Assembly (NCBI RefSeq): GCF_018918345.1
Contig: NZ_JAHLQI010000009.1
Location: 1-63,173, forward strand
Source of the DNA: Butyricicoccus intestinisimiae
Lineage (GTDB): Bacteria; Bacillota; Clostridia; Oscillospirales; Butyricicoccaceae
Length of the DNA stretch: 63,173 nucleotides
Direction: 5' to 3'
Shown: piece after piece, positions 32,747 to 43,684 of the stretch
How the letters are laid out: every line of letters begins with the position of its first letter
Numbering within the stretch: the stretch's first letter is position 1
Translations under genes and position numbers: made by a program
Notes under the pieces: generated by a model
What the model saw: only the letters and a program-made list of their open reading frames with translations
Database searches by the model: none
What the model was told of the DNA's origin: nothing

Positions 32747-35333
32747 CGGTTTCCTCAGCGGTCACGTCCTGTGTTTCGGCAGATTCCGGCACCTCATCCT
32801 CTGCCAGTTCTTCCTCCGGTTCCTTGTCTACGCGGGTAATCGCATTGACATGGACATTGTCACCCGTGCGCATGACGATAACACCCTTGGAATTTCTGCC
32901 GCACAGACGAATATCTCCGACATCCGTACGAATCATGACGCCGTCATCCGTGATAATCAGCACATCATTGTCATCATCGACAACGGCACAGCCTGCAATA
33001 TGACCAGTCGCATCGCTCAGCGCATGTGCCAAGATGCCCTTGCCGCCGCGGTGATGAATGGAATAATCCTCAACCGGTGTCCGCTTACCGAAACCGTTTT
33101 CTGTAATCGTGAGCACTTCGCCCTCCGGACGTGCACGCACGCCGCCGATCACGCGGTCATCCTCATCCAGCTCAATGCCCTTGACACCGACAGCAGAACG
33201 ACCCATTGCGCGAACTTCACTCTCATGGAAGCGAATGCCGCGTCCCTTTGCCGTAATCAGCAGCATATCCTGCGTGTCATCGGTCAGACGGACATCAATC
33301 AGGCGATCGCCCTCATTGAGCGACAGGGCACGCAGACCAGTCTTGCGGATGTGTGTCATATCAGCGAGGCAAACGCGCTTGACAATGCCGCGCTCTGTCG
33401 TAAAGAACAGATAATGCTTTTCATCGTACTGTTCTTCCGGCACACTGAACATCGCGGAAATGGTCTCTCCATTTTCCAGCGTCAGCAGGTTGACCAGATT
33501 GGTTCCCTTTGCCGTGCGGCTGGTCTCCGGAATCTGATAGCCCTTGAGCAGATATACCTTGCCAAAGCTGCTGAAGAACAGAATATTGTCATGCGAGGAC
33601 GCTGCAAACAGCACCTCTGCGTAATCCTCTTCCCGCGTTGCCATGGCATTGACGCCGCGGCCGCCGCGGCGCTGGGCGCGATACGATGAGGTCGGCAGAC
33701 GCTTGATATAGCCTCTGTGCGTCAGCGTATATGTGCAGTCCTCCTGCGGAATCAAATCTTCAATGTCAATATCGTCATCTACGATTTCAATGCCGGTGCG
33801 GCGTTCATCGCCGAACTTGTCGCGAATGGCAAGCAGCTCGGTGCGAACAACTTCCAGCTGCTTTTGACGGCTGCCCAGCACATCCATCAGCTCATGAATG
33901 CGTCCTTCAATTTCGTTGTATTCATCGACGAGCTTTTGACGCTCCAGACCGGACAAACGACCCAGACGCATGCTGACGATCGCCTGTGCCTGTTCTTCAT
34001 CCAGATGGAACGGATATTCTTCCTTGCCGTCTACGATGCCGAGCAGAGCAATCTGATTGATGATAAACGTCTCTGCAATCAGGTTCTGCTTGGCTTCTGT
34101 CTCATTTGCCGATGCGCGGATAATAGCAATGATACGGTCAATATTTTCCGTTGCAACCTTCAAGCCCTCTAAGATATGTGCGCGCTTCTCTGCACGCTTC
34201 AGCTCATAGCGGCTGCGACGCTCAATAATTTCTCTCTGGAACTCAATGTATTGGTCAATGAGCTCGCGCAGATTGAGTGTGCGCGGCTGATTGTTGACCA
34301 GTGCCAAATTATTCACCGAAAATGTATCCTGCAGCTGAGTGTAATGGAACAGCTGATTGAGTACAACCTGTGCATTGGCATCGCGCTTGAGTTCGATGAC
34401 AACGCGGATACCCTCGCGGTCGGATTCATCACGCAGGTCGGAAATGCCTTCTACGCGCTTATCCTTGACCAAATCAGCAATGCTCTCCACCAGACGCGCC
34501 TTATTGACGCCATATGGAATTTCGGTTGCGACAATGCGGGTTCGGTTGTTCGGCATTTCTTCAAAGTGCGTGCGCGCACGAACCTTGAGCTTGCCGCGGC
34601 CGGTTGCATACGCTGCGCGAATGCCGCTGCGGCCCATAATCACACCGCCGGTCGGGAAATCCGGTCCCTTGATATACTGACAGATCTCATCAAGACCTGC
34701 TTCCGGATTGTCGATGACATGGCAAATGCCGTTGATTACCTCTGTCAGATTGTGCGGCGGCATATTGGTCGCCATGCCGACAGCAATACCTGTCGAGCCG
34801 TTGACAAGCATGCTCGGGAAACGCGACGGCAAAACAATCGGTTCCTTGCGGTTGTCATCGAAGTTCGGCATAAAGTCAACGGTATCTTTGTCAATATCCG
34901 TCATCATATGCGCTGCCAGCTTGCTCATACGCGCTTCCGTGTAACGGTAAGCTGCCGGAGGGTCGCCGTCAATCGAGCCGAAGTTGCCGTGACCGTCAAT
35001 CATCGGGTAGCGCAGCGAGAACCACTGTGCCATACGAACCATCGCGTCGTATACCGAGGCATCACCGTGCGGATGGTACCGGCCAAGTACATTACCAACG
35101 GTGGTAGCCGCCTTGCGGTATGCACGGTCTGCGGTCAGGTGATCTTCGTACATTGCGTACAGAATACGGCGATGTACCGGCTTGAGACCGTCGCGTGCAT
35201 CCGGCAGCGCACGGCCTACAATAACCGACATCGCGTAGTCGATGTACGATTTTTTCATCTCTCGTTCCAGATCGACCGGAATGATCTTCTGGTTTTCAAA
35301 ATGGATTTTATTCTTTTCAGTATCCTTTGCCAA
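32733..35333 (-). CDS. gyrA: DNA gyrase subunit A
   Basis: An 866-residue subunit that cuts and rejoins DNA during negative supercoiling. The N-terminal breakage-reunion domain contains [22 protein letters not shown] and the catalytic tyrosine region [14 protein letters not shown] (about residue 128). The long coiled-coil gate (about 370-480) is followed by the six-bladed C-terminal wrapping domain with a GyrA-box-like QRRGGRGV (about 565). The C-terminal tail is acidic ([17 protein letters not shown]). It follows a small gene and gyrB on the same strand. Confidence 0.96.
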   Translation of the reverse strand: MAKDTEKNKIHFENQKIIPVDLEREMKKSYIDYAMSVIVGRALPDARDGLKPVHRRILYAMYEDHLTADRAYRKAATTVGNVLGRYHPHGDASVYDAMVRMAQWFSLRYPMIDGHGNFGSIDGDPPAAYRYTEARMSKLAAHMMTDIDKDTVDFMPNFDDNRKEPIVLPSRFPSMLVNGSTGIAVGMATNMPPHNLTEVINGICHVIDNPEAGLDEICQYIKGPDFPTGGVIMGRSGIRAAYATGRGKLKVRARTHFEEMPNNRTRIVATEIPYGVNKARLVESIADLVKDKRVEGISDLRDESDREGIRVVIELKRDANAQVVLNQLFHYTQLQDTFSVNNLALVNNQPRTLNLRELIDQYIEFQREIIERRSRYELKRAEKRAHILEGLKVATENIDRIIAIIRASANETEAKQNLIAETFIINQIALLGIVDGKEEYPFHLDEEQAQAIVSMRLGRLSGLERQKLVDEYNEIEGRIHELMDVLGSRQKQLEVVRTELLAIRDKFGDERRTGIEIVDDDIDIEDLIPQEDCTYTLTHRGYIKRLPTSSYRAQRRGGRGVNAMATREEDYAEVLFAASSHDNILFFSSFGKVYLLKGYQIPETSRTAKGTNLVNLLTLENGETISAMFSVPEEQYDEKHYLFFTTERGIVKRVCLADMTHIRKTGLRALSLNEGDRLIDVRLTDDTQDMLLITAKGRGIRFHESEVRAMGRSAVGVKGIELDEDDRVIGGVRARPEGEVLTITENGFGKRTPVEDYSIHHRGGKGILAHALSDATGHIAGCAVVDDDNDVLIITDDGVMIRTDVGDIRLCGRNSKGVIVMRTGDNVHVNAITRVDKEPEEELAEDEVPESAETQDVTAEETDGTE

Positions 35334-35338
35334 CTTGC

Positions 35339-35533
35339 TTATGCCTCCTCATCCAACAATTCAGAGAGACAAGAAATGGCCTCTTCCAGCGAATCCAGCG
35401 CATCCCCTAGGATGGCATCTTCTTCGGAGGTCTTTTTCGTCTTCTTGGCCGGCAGCAAATCTACCAGCGCATCATGTCCGTCCATGAGCTGCTGTGCCGC
35501 AGCTCTGATCCGTGCTTGTTTTAATTCGTCCAT
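35339..35533 (-). CDS. Small protein between gyrB and gyrA
   Basis: A 64-residue protein of no family I recognise. It looks like two short helices joined by a basic KKTKKT loop: [27 protein letters not shown] and [26 protein letters not shown], the second acidic and amphipathic. GGAGGT 4 nt before the ATG and tight placement (16 bp after gyrB, 5 bp before gyrA) argue that it is translated within the gyrase operon. Its position makes a gyrase- or replication-related role worth testing, but none is shown. Confidence 0.75.
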   Translation of the reverse strand: MDELKQARIRAAAQQLMDGHDALVDLLPAKKTKKTSEEDAILGDALDSLEEAISCLSELLDEEA

Positions 35534-35549
35534 GCGTACCTCCGGCTTA

Positions 35550-37580
<2,031 letters not shown>

Positions 37581-37591
37581 TCAGCATGGAA

Positions 37592-37617
37592 TAAAACAAT
37601 CCCGCATTGCACGGGAT
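37592..37617 (-). terminator. Terminator between remB and gyrB
   Basis: Short stem ATCCCG/CGGGAT followed by TGTTTTATT on the minus strand. Confidence 0.65.
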
Positions 37618-37649
37618 GTCTTATTCACAACAAAATCCAATCGAGCGGA

Positions 37650-37910
37650 TTATTCCGCCGCGCCCTGCTCGCTTCTGCGCAGCAAAGTCGCTGTCGAAAG
37701 CTGGGAAATGTACAGGGTGCGCACACCGCCTTCTTCACACAAAATACAGGACTTTGGCAGATCCTCAAAAATAGACTGTACGCGTCCTGCTTTTTCCATA
37801 GAGGCGATAAGTGCACGGGTATGCTTCGACCATGTTGCAGTGTCCATATCGTAAACACCGAGAATGGAACTGGCCGGAACGACCACATCCTGTCCCAGAT
37901 GCAGATACAT
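37650..37910 (-). CDS. remB: Extracellular matrix regulator RemB (DUF370)
   Basis: An 86-residue DUF370 protein. It begins MYLHLGQDVVVPASSILGVYDMDTAT, the usual RemB opening, and includes KSCILCEEGGVRTLYISQLSTATLLRR. In Bacillus subtilis RemB helps activate biofilm matrix genes and lies at the same place between recF and gyrB. The strong AGGAGGT site sets the start. The target genes in this organism are unknown. Confidence 0.88.
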   Translation of the reverse strand: MYLHLGQDVVVPASSILGVYDMDTATWSKHTRALIASMEKAGRVQSIFEDLPKSCILCEEGGVRTLYISQLSTATLLRRSEQGAAE

Positions 37911-38137
37911 GCAGACACCTCCTGCTCCGAGTGAAATTTCCGTCCTTTGGGGAATCCGAAAGGAGCCCCAACTCTGATATTTATTATACCACTTTTTGTG
38001 AAGTTTTGCACGTGTTTTCTCAAAAAATATTTGATTTTCCTCAATTTTTCTTTACTTTTCCGGCGAACACGAGCGAGCTTTTCCACACGTTTTTCCACAG
38101 GTTGCATTCTGGGTATTTTTTCGCAAATTTTTAGGGC

Positions 38138-38176
38138 AAAAAGGCAGATGATTCCCGCAGGAACCATCTGCCTTTT
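38138..38176 (-). terminator. Terminator after recF
   Basis: Stem AAAAGGCAGATG/CATCTGCCTTTT with a T run on the minus strand. Confidence 0.9.
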
Positions 38177-38179
38177 CCG

Positions 38180-39289
38180 TTATACCTGCTGCACCGTACC
38201 TTGTGAAACCAAGAACATGCGTCCTCCCTGCACCTGTGCGAGCTTTTCCGGCTCACAGCAGGTAATGAGAACCTGTCCGTTTTCGATGCGGTTGAGCACG
38301 AAATCCTGCCGTTTGGCATCCAGCTCACTCAGCACGTCATCAAGCAGCAGAATCGGATATTCTTTTGTGCTGTCATAAAACATATCACGCTCTGCAAGCT
38401 TGAGCGACAACGCGCACGTGCGCACTTGTCCTTGAGAACCAAAGCTTTTCGCCGAGCGGCCTCCGATGAGCAGTTCCAGATCATCCTTGTGCGGTCCTGA
38501 CAGACACGAACGCGATGCGATTTCTGCCGCGCGATGTGCACACATATGCTCCCAAATCTGCATGCCAATCTCTTTTGCGGAGGCAAACGGATCCGGCACA
38601 GCGGACACGGTGTGATAGCAGTACGACAGCTGCTCATTTTTACCGGACAGCGAGGCGTGAATGCCCTGTGCTTTCTCCATCAGTGCCCGCAGATAGTACG
38701 CGCGGTACCGCACGATATGTCCGCCTATCGCGGACATTCTGAAGGAGAAATCATCCAGTGCGTCAAGCAATGATGGTTTTTCCTCTGCGTCCTTCAAAAT
38801 GCGCAGCTTGTTCTCGTGCAGTTTTCCATATTCGGACAGATACCGCGCATAGTTCGGCCGCAGCTGGCACAGCGCAATATCCATAAACCGCCGCCGTGCA
38901 GCGGCGCCCTCCCGAATCAGCAGCAAATCTTCCGGACAAAACAAGACGGTTCGCAGCACACCCGTGACGTCAGACAGGCGTTTTTGCTTGACCTCATTGA
39001 CAAAAAATTGTGCGCGCCCCGCCTGTGGGATCACGGCCCGCACGGTTCTGTCACGTTTTTCAGCGAAAAAGGCCGCGCGGACTTCCGCCTGCTGTGCGCC
39101 AAAGCGCACAGCATCCCGCTTTTGTCCCGACCGGAACAGCCGCGTAGTTGACAGAAGACCGACAGCCTCTAAAATATTGGTTTTTCCCTGCGCATTTTCT
39201 CCGCAAAATACATTGACTCCCGGCGAAAGTGCCAGCTGTGCAGTCTCATAGTTTCGAAAATCGCGCAGATACAGCGTTTGGATGTTCAT
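38180..39289 (-). CDS. recF: DNA replication and repair protein RecF
   Basis: A 369-residue SMC-like ATPase that loads RecA at gaps. The N-terminus MNIQTLYLRDFRNYETAQL is canonical. Walker A is GENAQGKTNILEAVGLL (about 32-48), the signature is FGSQGQVRTCALSLKLAE, and Walker B is PILLLDDVLSELDAKRQ. Length is normal. The start overlaps the end of the S4-domain gene by 4 bp, giving the conserved dnaN-yaaA-recF order. Confidence 0.95.
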   Translation of the reverse strand: MNIQTLYLRDFRNYETAQLALSPGVNVFCGENAQGKTNILEAVGLLSTTRLFRSGQKRDAVRFGAQQAEVRAAFFAEKRDRTVRAVIPQAGRAQFFVNEVKQKRLSDVTGVLRTVLFCPEDLLLIREGAAARRRFMDIALCQLRPNYARYLSEYGKLHENKLRILKDAEEKPSLLDALDDFSFRMSAIGGHIVRYRAYYLRALMEKAQGIHASLSGKNEQLSYCYHTVSAVPDPFASAKEIGMQIWEHMCAHRAAEIASRSCLSGPHKDDLELLIGGRSAKSFGSQGQVRTCALSLKLAERDMFYDSTKEYPILLLDDVLSELDAKRQDFVLNRIENGQVLITCCEPEKLAQVQGGRMFLVSQGTVQQV

Positions 39290-39495
39290 ACAATGCGGAA
39301 CTGCTGGCCGTCAGCCAACGCAATGACATCGCCCTTGTGCAGCTTTTTGCCGCGCTGCGTGCAGGTCTCACCGTTTACGGACACCTGTCCCTCTTCGATC
39401 ATCCACTTTGCTTGTCCGCCAGTCGAACACACGCCGGCAAACTTCAAAAACGCATCCGCTTTGATAAATTCTGTGGTAATTTCAATTGTTTCCAT
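39286..39495 (-). CDS. yaaA: S4-domain RNA-binding protein YaaA/RlbA
   Basis: A 69-residue protein that is essentially one S4 RNA-binding domain (FIKADAFLKFAGVCSTGGQAKWMIEEGQVSVNGETCTQRGKKLHKGDVI). This small gene sits between dnaN and recF in most Firmicutes; the family has been linked to ribosome assembly. It overlaps recF by 4 bp and follows dnaN by 17 bp. Confidence 0.9.
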   Translation of the reverse strand: METIEITTEFIKADAFLKFAGVCSTGGQAKWMIEEGQVSVNGETCTQRGKKLHKGDVIALADGQQFRIV

Positions 39496-39512
39496 CGTAT
39501 TTTCTCCGTCCT

Positions 39513-40628
39513 TTACTCTGCCTTCAGACGTACCGGCAGAACCAAATACGTGAATGCATTGCCTTCTTCTGGGGTGAACACAATCGGATTCAGGCTGCCT
39601 TGCAGCGAAATGCGTACCTTTTCCGACGGGCAGGCGCGCAGGGCATCGAGCAGATAGCGGTTATTAAATCCGATTTCCAAATGCGGCACATCGCCGTCGT
39701 ATTCAAATTCATCGTACGATTTGCCGATGGTAGTGATGCAGCTCAGCTTGAGCAAAGAGCCGTCAAATTCCATGCGAACCGGTGTCTTGAGCTTTTCGGA
39801 CACGATGAGCGAAACGCGCTCAATCGAGGAGATCAGCTGTCTGACATCGACTGTGATAACTGCTTTTGCGTCCGCCGGAATGGCAGCTTGATAATTGAGG
39901 AATTCACCTTCCAGCAGGCGTGTGATGAGAACCGTGTCGCCGATACGGAACAAAATATGGCGAGAATCCGGATAAATTTCCACGACATCGGAAGATTCGC
40001 TGAGAATTCGTTCTACTTCGCGCAGTGCAAATGCAGGAACGACGAAACGGGCGTTGGTTGGCACTGGTGCTTCCAGCGTCTCGCGGCGCACGCTCAGACG
40101 GTATCCGTCGACGGCGGCTACGCGGAGCTGGTCATCGGACAGTTCGAACAGGCAGCCTGTCAGGATTGGTTTGGTTTCGTTGTCAGAAACGGCGAAAATT
40201 GTCTGTGAAATCATGGATTTCAGCATGGATTGCGGCAATATAATCGGATTTTCGCTGTTTTCCACTTCCGGCAGCTGCGGGAATTCTGTTGCATCAGACG
40301 CAACGAGATTGAACATGGCGCGGCCGCAATGAATGGTGGTCAGCATTTCCTGATCGGTTTCCACGTAAATGGTGTTATCCGGCAGTTTGCGGATCATGTC
40401 GCCGAACAAACGTGCGTTGAGAACGGCGGTGCCCGGTTCTGTCACAGTAGCTTGGATGGTGACGCGAACGCCCATTGACATATTGTAGCCGCATAACGTC
40501 AGACCTCCGGCTGCATCGGCGGTGATGAGCAGACCTTCCAGCAGTGCGATGGAGCTTTTATTGCTCACAGCGCGGGATGCTGTGGTGATGGCTTCTTGAA
40601 GAATGGATTTTTCGCATGAGAACTGCAT
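39513..40628 (-). CDS. dnaN: DNA polymerase III beta sliding clamp
   Basis: A 371-residue clamp subunit made of three similar domains of about 120 residues, forming a ring that tethers polymerase to DNA. It begins MQFSCEKSILQEAITTASRAVSNKSSIALLEGL and ends NPIVFTPEEGNAFTYLVLPVRL, the typical C-terminus (protein-binding cleft). An AGGAGGAG-type site precedes the ATG. First gene of the dnaN-yaaA-recF operon, directly downstream of the origin unwinding region. Confidence 0.96.
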   Translation of the reverse strand: MQFSCEKSILQEAITTASRAVSNKSSIALLEGLLITADAAGGLTLCGYNMSMGVRVTIQATVTEPGTAVLNARLFGDMIRKLPDNTIYVETDQEMLTTIHCGRAMFNLVASDATEFPQLPEVENSENPIILPQSMLKSMISQTIFAVSDNETKPILTGCLFELSDDQLRVAAVDGYRLSVRRETLEAPVPTNARFVVPAFALREVERILSESSDVVEIYPDSRHILFRIGDTVLITRLLEGEFLNYQAAIPADAKAVITVDVRQLISSIERVSLIVSEKLKTPVRMEFDGSLLKLSCITTIGKSYDEFEYDGDVPHLEIGFNNRYLLDALRACPSEKVRISLQGSLNPIVFTPEEGNAFTYLVLPVRLKAE

Positions 40629-40719
40629 GGTACTCCTCCTTATGGATAGTGATGAATATACGGATGTGTTGTATACCTGTCCGGCTCGATGTCTGATGTC
40701 TGATACATAGAGCGAATAC

Positions 40720-40789
40720 GGTATATTCTCTTATAAGAATGAATAGTATATTTTAGTAATAGTAGTAGAGGCCTGCATTCTGTGGAAAA
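40720..40789. other. oriC unwinding module: AT-rich stretch, DnaA-trios and adjacent DnaA box
   Basis: An AT-rich stretch (about 40720-40753) is followed by five trinucleotides TAG, TAA, TAG, TAG, TAG (40754-40768), a short GC-rich joint (GGCCTGC) and a DnaA box TGTGGAAAA (40781-40789). This is the order of the basal unwinding system described for Bacillus subtilis. Site function is inferred from the layout. Confidence 0.8.
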
Positions 40790-40926
40790 CGTGTGATGCG
40801 TCCGAAATTTGGGGATTTTTTCGTTCTCTTGTACCTGTGGATAATTTTGGTGGAAAAGTGGATAAGTTTTTTACCGATTGCTTATCCACAGAAATGTTTC
40901 CACAGTACACAGGAATATGTGGATAA
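40781..40926. other. DnaA-box cluster downstream of dnaA (part of oriC)
   Basis: Boxes matching TTATNCACA in either orientation: 40836-40844 (TGTGGATAA), 40882-40890 (TTATCCACA) and 40918-40926 (TGTGGATAA), all perfect. 40781-40789 (TGTGGAAAA) and 40857-40865 (AGTGGATAA) have one change each. They lie in the dnaA-dnaN gap. Confidence 0.9.
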
Positions 40927-40985
40927 ATTTGCAAGAGATCCCCATCGTTCTGGTGTATAATTATACAGCATGCATGTATATTCGA

Positions 40986-42272
40986 TTACCCGCGAATATT
41001 TGTCTTGAGTGTTTTGATGATGTTGTCCATTTCGCTGGTTTCTTTGAGATAGTTTTCGATTTTGTTGATGGAATGCAGGACAGTCGTGTGGTCACGGGAG
41101 AAAATTTTGCCGATTTCCGGTAGAGAATAATCTGTGAGGTCACGAACAAGATACATGGCAACTTGGCGCGGTAGGACGAGATCTTTGGATCTGCCGCTGC
41201 CCTTGAGCTTTTCGACCGGTGTGCAGTAATAGCGGGAAACTTCGCGGAGAATCATTTCCGGTGTTGGGTTGAGACCGGGATTTTCCTTAAAAATATCCGC
41301 TACGGCTTCTTTTGCCAGTTCAATATCAATGGCGCGTTCCATTAAGTCGTGCAGCGCTTTGATTTTCTTGACGGTTCCTTCCAGCTGGCGCACATTGGAT
41401 GTGATGGTTTTTGCGATGTAGTCGACGACGTCCTCCGGAAGCTGGACGCGCAGAGAATCCGCTTTGACGTGAATGATCGCCATACGGGTTTCGTAGTCCG
41501 GCGGCTGAATGTCTGCGAGCAGACCCCATTCGAATCGGGTTTTCAGTCGGTCTTCCAGTGTGTGAATTTCTTTTGGTGGTCGGTCGGAGGTTAATACGAT
41601 TTGCTTGTTTGCTTCGTATAATGCATTGAATGTGTGGAAAAATTCTTCCTGTGTGCGATCCTTGCCTGCGACAAACTGAATGTCATCGACGAGCAGCAGG
41701 TCTGCCAGCCGGTATTTGTCGCGAAATTCCTGTACCTGTCCGGCACCGATGGAGTTGACCAATTCGTTGGTGAAATCTTCGCCCTTGATATAGATGATGC
41801 GGAATGACGGATGATCGCGGCGCACGACGTTTGCAATGGCATAGAGCAAATGCGTTTTTCCCAAGCCGGATTGTCCATAGATAAACAGCGGATTGTAGTT
41901 TTTGGCCGGATTGTTTGCGACAGCGGTTGCCGCGGCGTGTGCAAATTTGTTGGAAGAGCCGACGATAAACTGTTCAAAGGTGTACTCGTCTTCCGGATAG
42001 TTGTTGTGTGCGATCGGCGTCGGTGCGTCTCCGGTTGTCACGATAACGTTGATGTCCGCGGAGAATAAATCGCGCAGTGCGTCTTTGATGGTCTGTAAAT
42101 AGCGCTCATCAATGATTTCCTTTTTAAATTTATCCGGTGTGTGCAAAAGCAGGGTGTCATCTTTGAACTCGACAGCAGTCAGGTCGTCAAACCATGCGTC
42201 CAGCGTCACGGCTTGGAGACGGCCTTGGAGTAAGCCGAGCACCAGTTTCCAGATGTCAGCGGGTGTGTTCAT
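40986..42272 (-). CDS. dnaA: Chromosomal replication initiator DnaA
   Basis: A 428-residue initiator. Domain I (1-80) is followed by a short domain II linker, AAA+ domain III with Walker A GQSGLGKTHLLYAI (about 134-147) and Walker B LLVDDIQF, and domain IV with the DNA-binding signature GKIFSRDHTTVLHSINKIE. It is a little shorter than many Firmicute DnaA proteins because domain II is short. Its gene is flanked on both sides by DnaA boxes, and its promoter overlaps some of them, which predicts autoregulation. Confidence 0.97.
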   Translation of the reverse strand: MNTPADIWKLVLGLLQGRLQAVTLDAWFDDLTAVEFKDDTLLLHTPDKFKKEIIDERYLQTIKDALRDLFSADINVIVTTGDAPTPIAHNNYPEDEYTFEQFIVGSSNKFAHAAATAVANNPAKNYNPLFIYGQSGLGKTHLLYAIANVVRRDHPSFRIIYIKGEDFTNELVNSIGAGQVQEFRDKYRLADLLLVDDIQFVAGKDRTQEEFFHTFNALYEANKQIVLTSDRPPKEIHTLEDRLKTRFEWGLLADIQPPDYETRMAIIHVKADSLRVQLPEDVVDYIAKTITSNVRQLEGTVKKIKALHDLMERAIDIELAKEAVADIFKENPGLNPTPEMILREVSRYYCTPVEKLKGSGRSKDLVLPRQVAMYLVRDLTDYSLPEIGKIFSRDHTTVLHSINKIENYLKETSEMDNIIKTLKTNIRG

Positions 42273-42353
42273 ATGATATCATTCCTCTCCCTTGGGATGG
42301 TCGTTCATGAAATTGGACGGGCTCCGGCTTGTGCGGATACCAGTACAGAGTAT

Positions 42354-42382
42354 ATAATACCATCAATTTTGCACCGTGTCCA
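42354..42382 (-). promoter_or_regulatory. Promoter of dnaA, overlapping DnaA-box-like sequence
   Basis: Minus strand: -35 TGGACA (42377-42382), 17-nt spacer, -10 TATTAT (42354-42359). The -35 is embedded in TGTGGACAC, a near DnaA box. Confidence 0.65.
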
Positions 42383-42404
42383 CAGGGTTTTCCACAGCTT
42401 CCAC
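42374..42404. other. DnaA-box-like cluster upstream of dnaA
   Basis: Three closely spaced CCACA-ending sites: GTGTCCACA (42376-42384), TTTTCCACA (42388-42396) and GCTTCCACA (about 42397-42405). Only TTTTCCACA is close to consensus. Together with the dnaA-dnaN cluster this gives a bipartite origin. Confidence 0.6.
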
Positions 42405-42466
42405 AGGAAAACTCTTGAAAAAATGATTTTTTTCCGCGAAAAACGAGCAGAATATGCAAATAAGCA

Positions 42467-42496
42467 TTGACAAAATGAGAAATTCATGCTTATAAT
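42467..42496 (+). promoter_or_regulatory. Promoter of rpmH
   Basis: -35 TTGACA (42467-42472), 18-nt spacer, -10 TATAAT (42491-42496), 55 bp before the ATG. Confidence 0.85.
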
Positions 42497-42550
42497 GTAT
42501 CTTGTACACGCACGCAATGAATTTGAGTGTGAATGGAGGTGCAGCTAAGT

Positions 42551-42685
42551 ATGGTAAGAACTTTCCAGCCGAAGAAGCGTCACCGCAGCAAGGTGCATGG
42601 CTTCCGCAAGAGAATGGCTACTGCTAACGGAAGAAAGGTTCTCGCTCGTCGTCGCTCCCGCGGCCGTAAGCGTCTGAGCCTGTAA
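42551..42685 (+). CDS. rpmH: 50S ribosomal protein L34
   Basis: A 44-residue, highly basic ribosomal protein: [18 protein letters not shown], then [26 protein letters not shown]. This is the invariant L34 pattern. GGAGGT lies 10 nt before the ATG. It starts the rightward rpmH-rnpA-yidD-yidC-khpB block next to the origin. The 400-nt gap to rnpA is unusually long. Confidence 0.97.
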   Translation: MVRTFQPKKRHRSKVHGFRKRMATANGRKVLARRRSRGRKRLSL

Positions 42686-42848
42686 TCCTTGTGCGCATGG
42701 GCGCACAGTGAAAAAGAGAACGTGCTCCGCGATGGCGGTCTTTCCACGAAATGTGCGTTTCGGGGGAGAAAGATATGCTCTCTTTTGAAAAGAAGGACAA
42801 CAAATGAGTGAGAGAAGCGTCGGACTTCGCGTCGGTTTCTCTTCACCG

Positions 42849-42882
42849 CTGAACAGAAATGGACCGCTTTGCGGTCCATTTC
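42849..42882 (+). other. Strong hairpin in the rpmH-rnpA spacer
   Basis: Perfect 12-bp stem AGAAATGGACCG/CGGTCCATTTCT with a CTTTG loop. Only a short TGTTA follows, so it is not a textbook terminator. It may act as an attenuator, processing site or mRNA stabiliser for L34. Confidence 0.6.
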
Positions 42883-43084
42883 TGTTATCAGCACAAATTA
42901 TCCTCTGTGTATAGCGGAGGCGGCGCGATTACAATTTGGACAGGCTGTGCGCCGAGATAACAAACCAGACCTGTCAGCTCCGGCATACTACATCGAGCCG
43001 GAGAGGAAGATTGTTTGTGGGGCCCGTGCGTGTACTGCAAGCCTCCTGCGATCTTCCGCAATACGGAACAAAGGAAGTCGGGCG

Positions 43085-43429
43085 ATGAAGAATACCTTAA
43101 AGGAAAACCGTGATTTCCGCAGACTGTATGGAAGAGGCCGCTCTGCGTCCTCGGATTGTTTGGTTGTCTATGCCATGCACAATAAATTTGGTGCAGGGCG
43201 GCTTGGTATTACGGTCAGCGTAAAGCTGGGCTGTGCGGTGCAGAGAAACCGCATCAAACGACTGATTCGCGAAGCATACAGGCTGCATTTGGATGAGCTC
43301 CAGCCCAATACGGACCTCGTTGTGGTGGCACGTTTTCGCGCGGTGAATGCACCGTATGAGCGCGTGGAACGTGCGTACTTGCGCTGTCTGAAACAGCTGG
43401 GACTGCTGCAGACGAAAGAAGGAAAATAA
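43085..43429 (+). CDS. rnpA: Ribonuclease P protein component
   Basis: A 114-residue basic protein that pairs with RNase P RNA to mature tRNA 5' ends. It opens with LKENRDFRRLYGRGRSASSDCLVVY and contains the RNR motif as GCAVQRNRIKRLIREAYRLH. The ATG at 43085 follows AAAGGAAG; the open frame extends 72 codons upstream through structured spacer sequence but without family similarity. yidD begins 3 bp after its stop. Confidence 0.95.
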   Translation: MKNTLKENRDFRRLYGRGRSASSDCLVVYAMHNKFGAGRLGITVSVKLGCAVQRNRIKRLIREAYRLHLDELQPNTDLVVVARFRAVNAPYERVERAYLRCLKQLGLLQTKEGK

Positions 43430-43432
43430 ATC

Positions 43433-43648
43433 ATGATGAAAAAAATCATGATTCTGTGCATTCGATTTTATCGTTCCGCTATCTCGCCGCACATGAGACC
43501 CTGTTGCCGGTATACGCCGACCTGCTCCGCCTATGCGCTGGAAGCGATCGAAAAATACGGCGCATGGAAGGGCGGCTGGCTCGCAGTCAAGCGAATTCTG
43601 CGCTGCCATCCGTTTTCGCACCACAATCCCTATGATCCGGTGCCCTGA
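43433..43648 (+). CDS. yidD: Membrane protein insertion efficiency factor YidD
   Basis: A 71-residue protein. [52 protein letters not shown] is the complete YidD signature, with its cysteines and HP motif. An amphipathic N-terminal helix probably associates it with the membrane near YidC. It lies between rnpA and yidC as usual. Confidence 0.93.
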   Translation: MMKKIMILCIRFYRSAISPHMRPCCRYTPTCSAYALEAIEKYGAWKGGWLAVKRILRCHPFSHHNPYDPVP

Positions 43649-43684
43649 CGGAAAACGACAACAAACCCCAATTTGGAGGATCAA

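Noticed and set aside
42869-43084. N-terminal extension of RnpA
   Set aside because: The open frame continues upstream, but RnpA families start at the Met encoded at 43085, which has its own ribosome site; the extension crosses structured spacer sequence.
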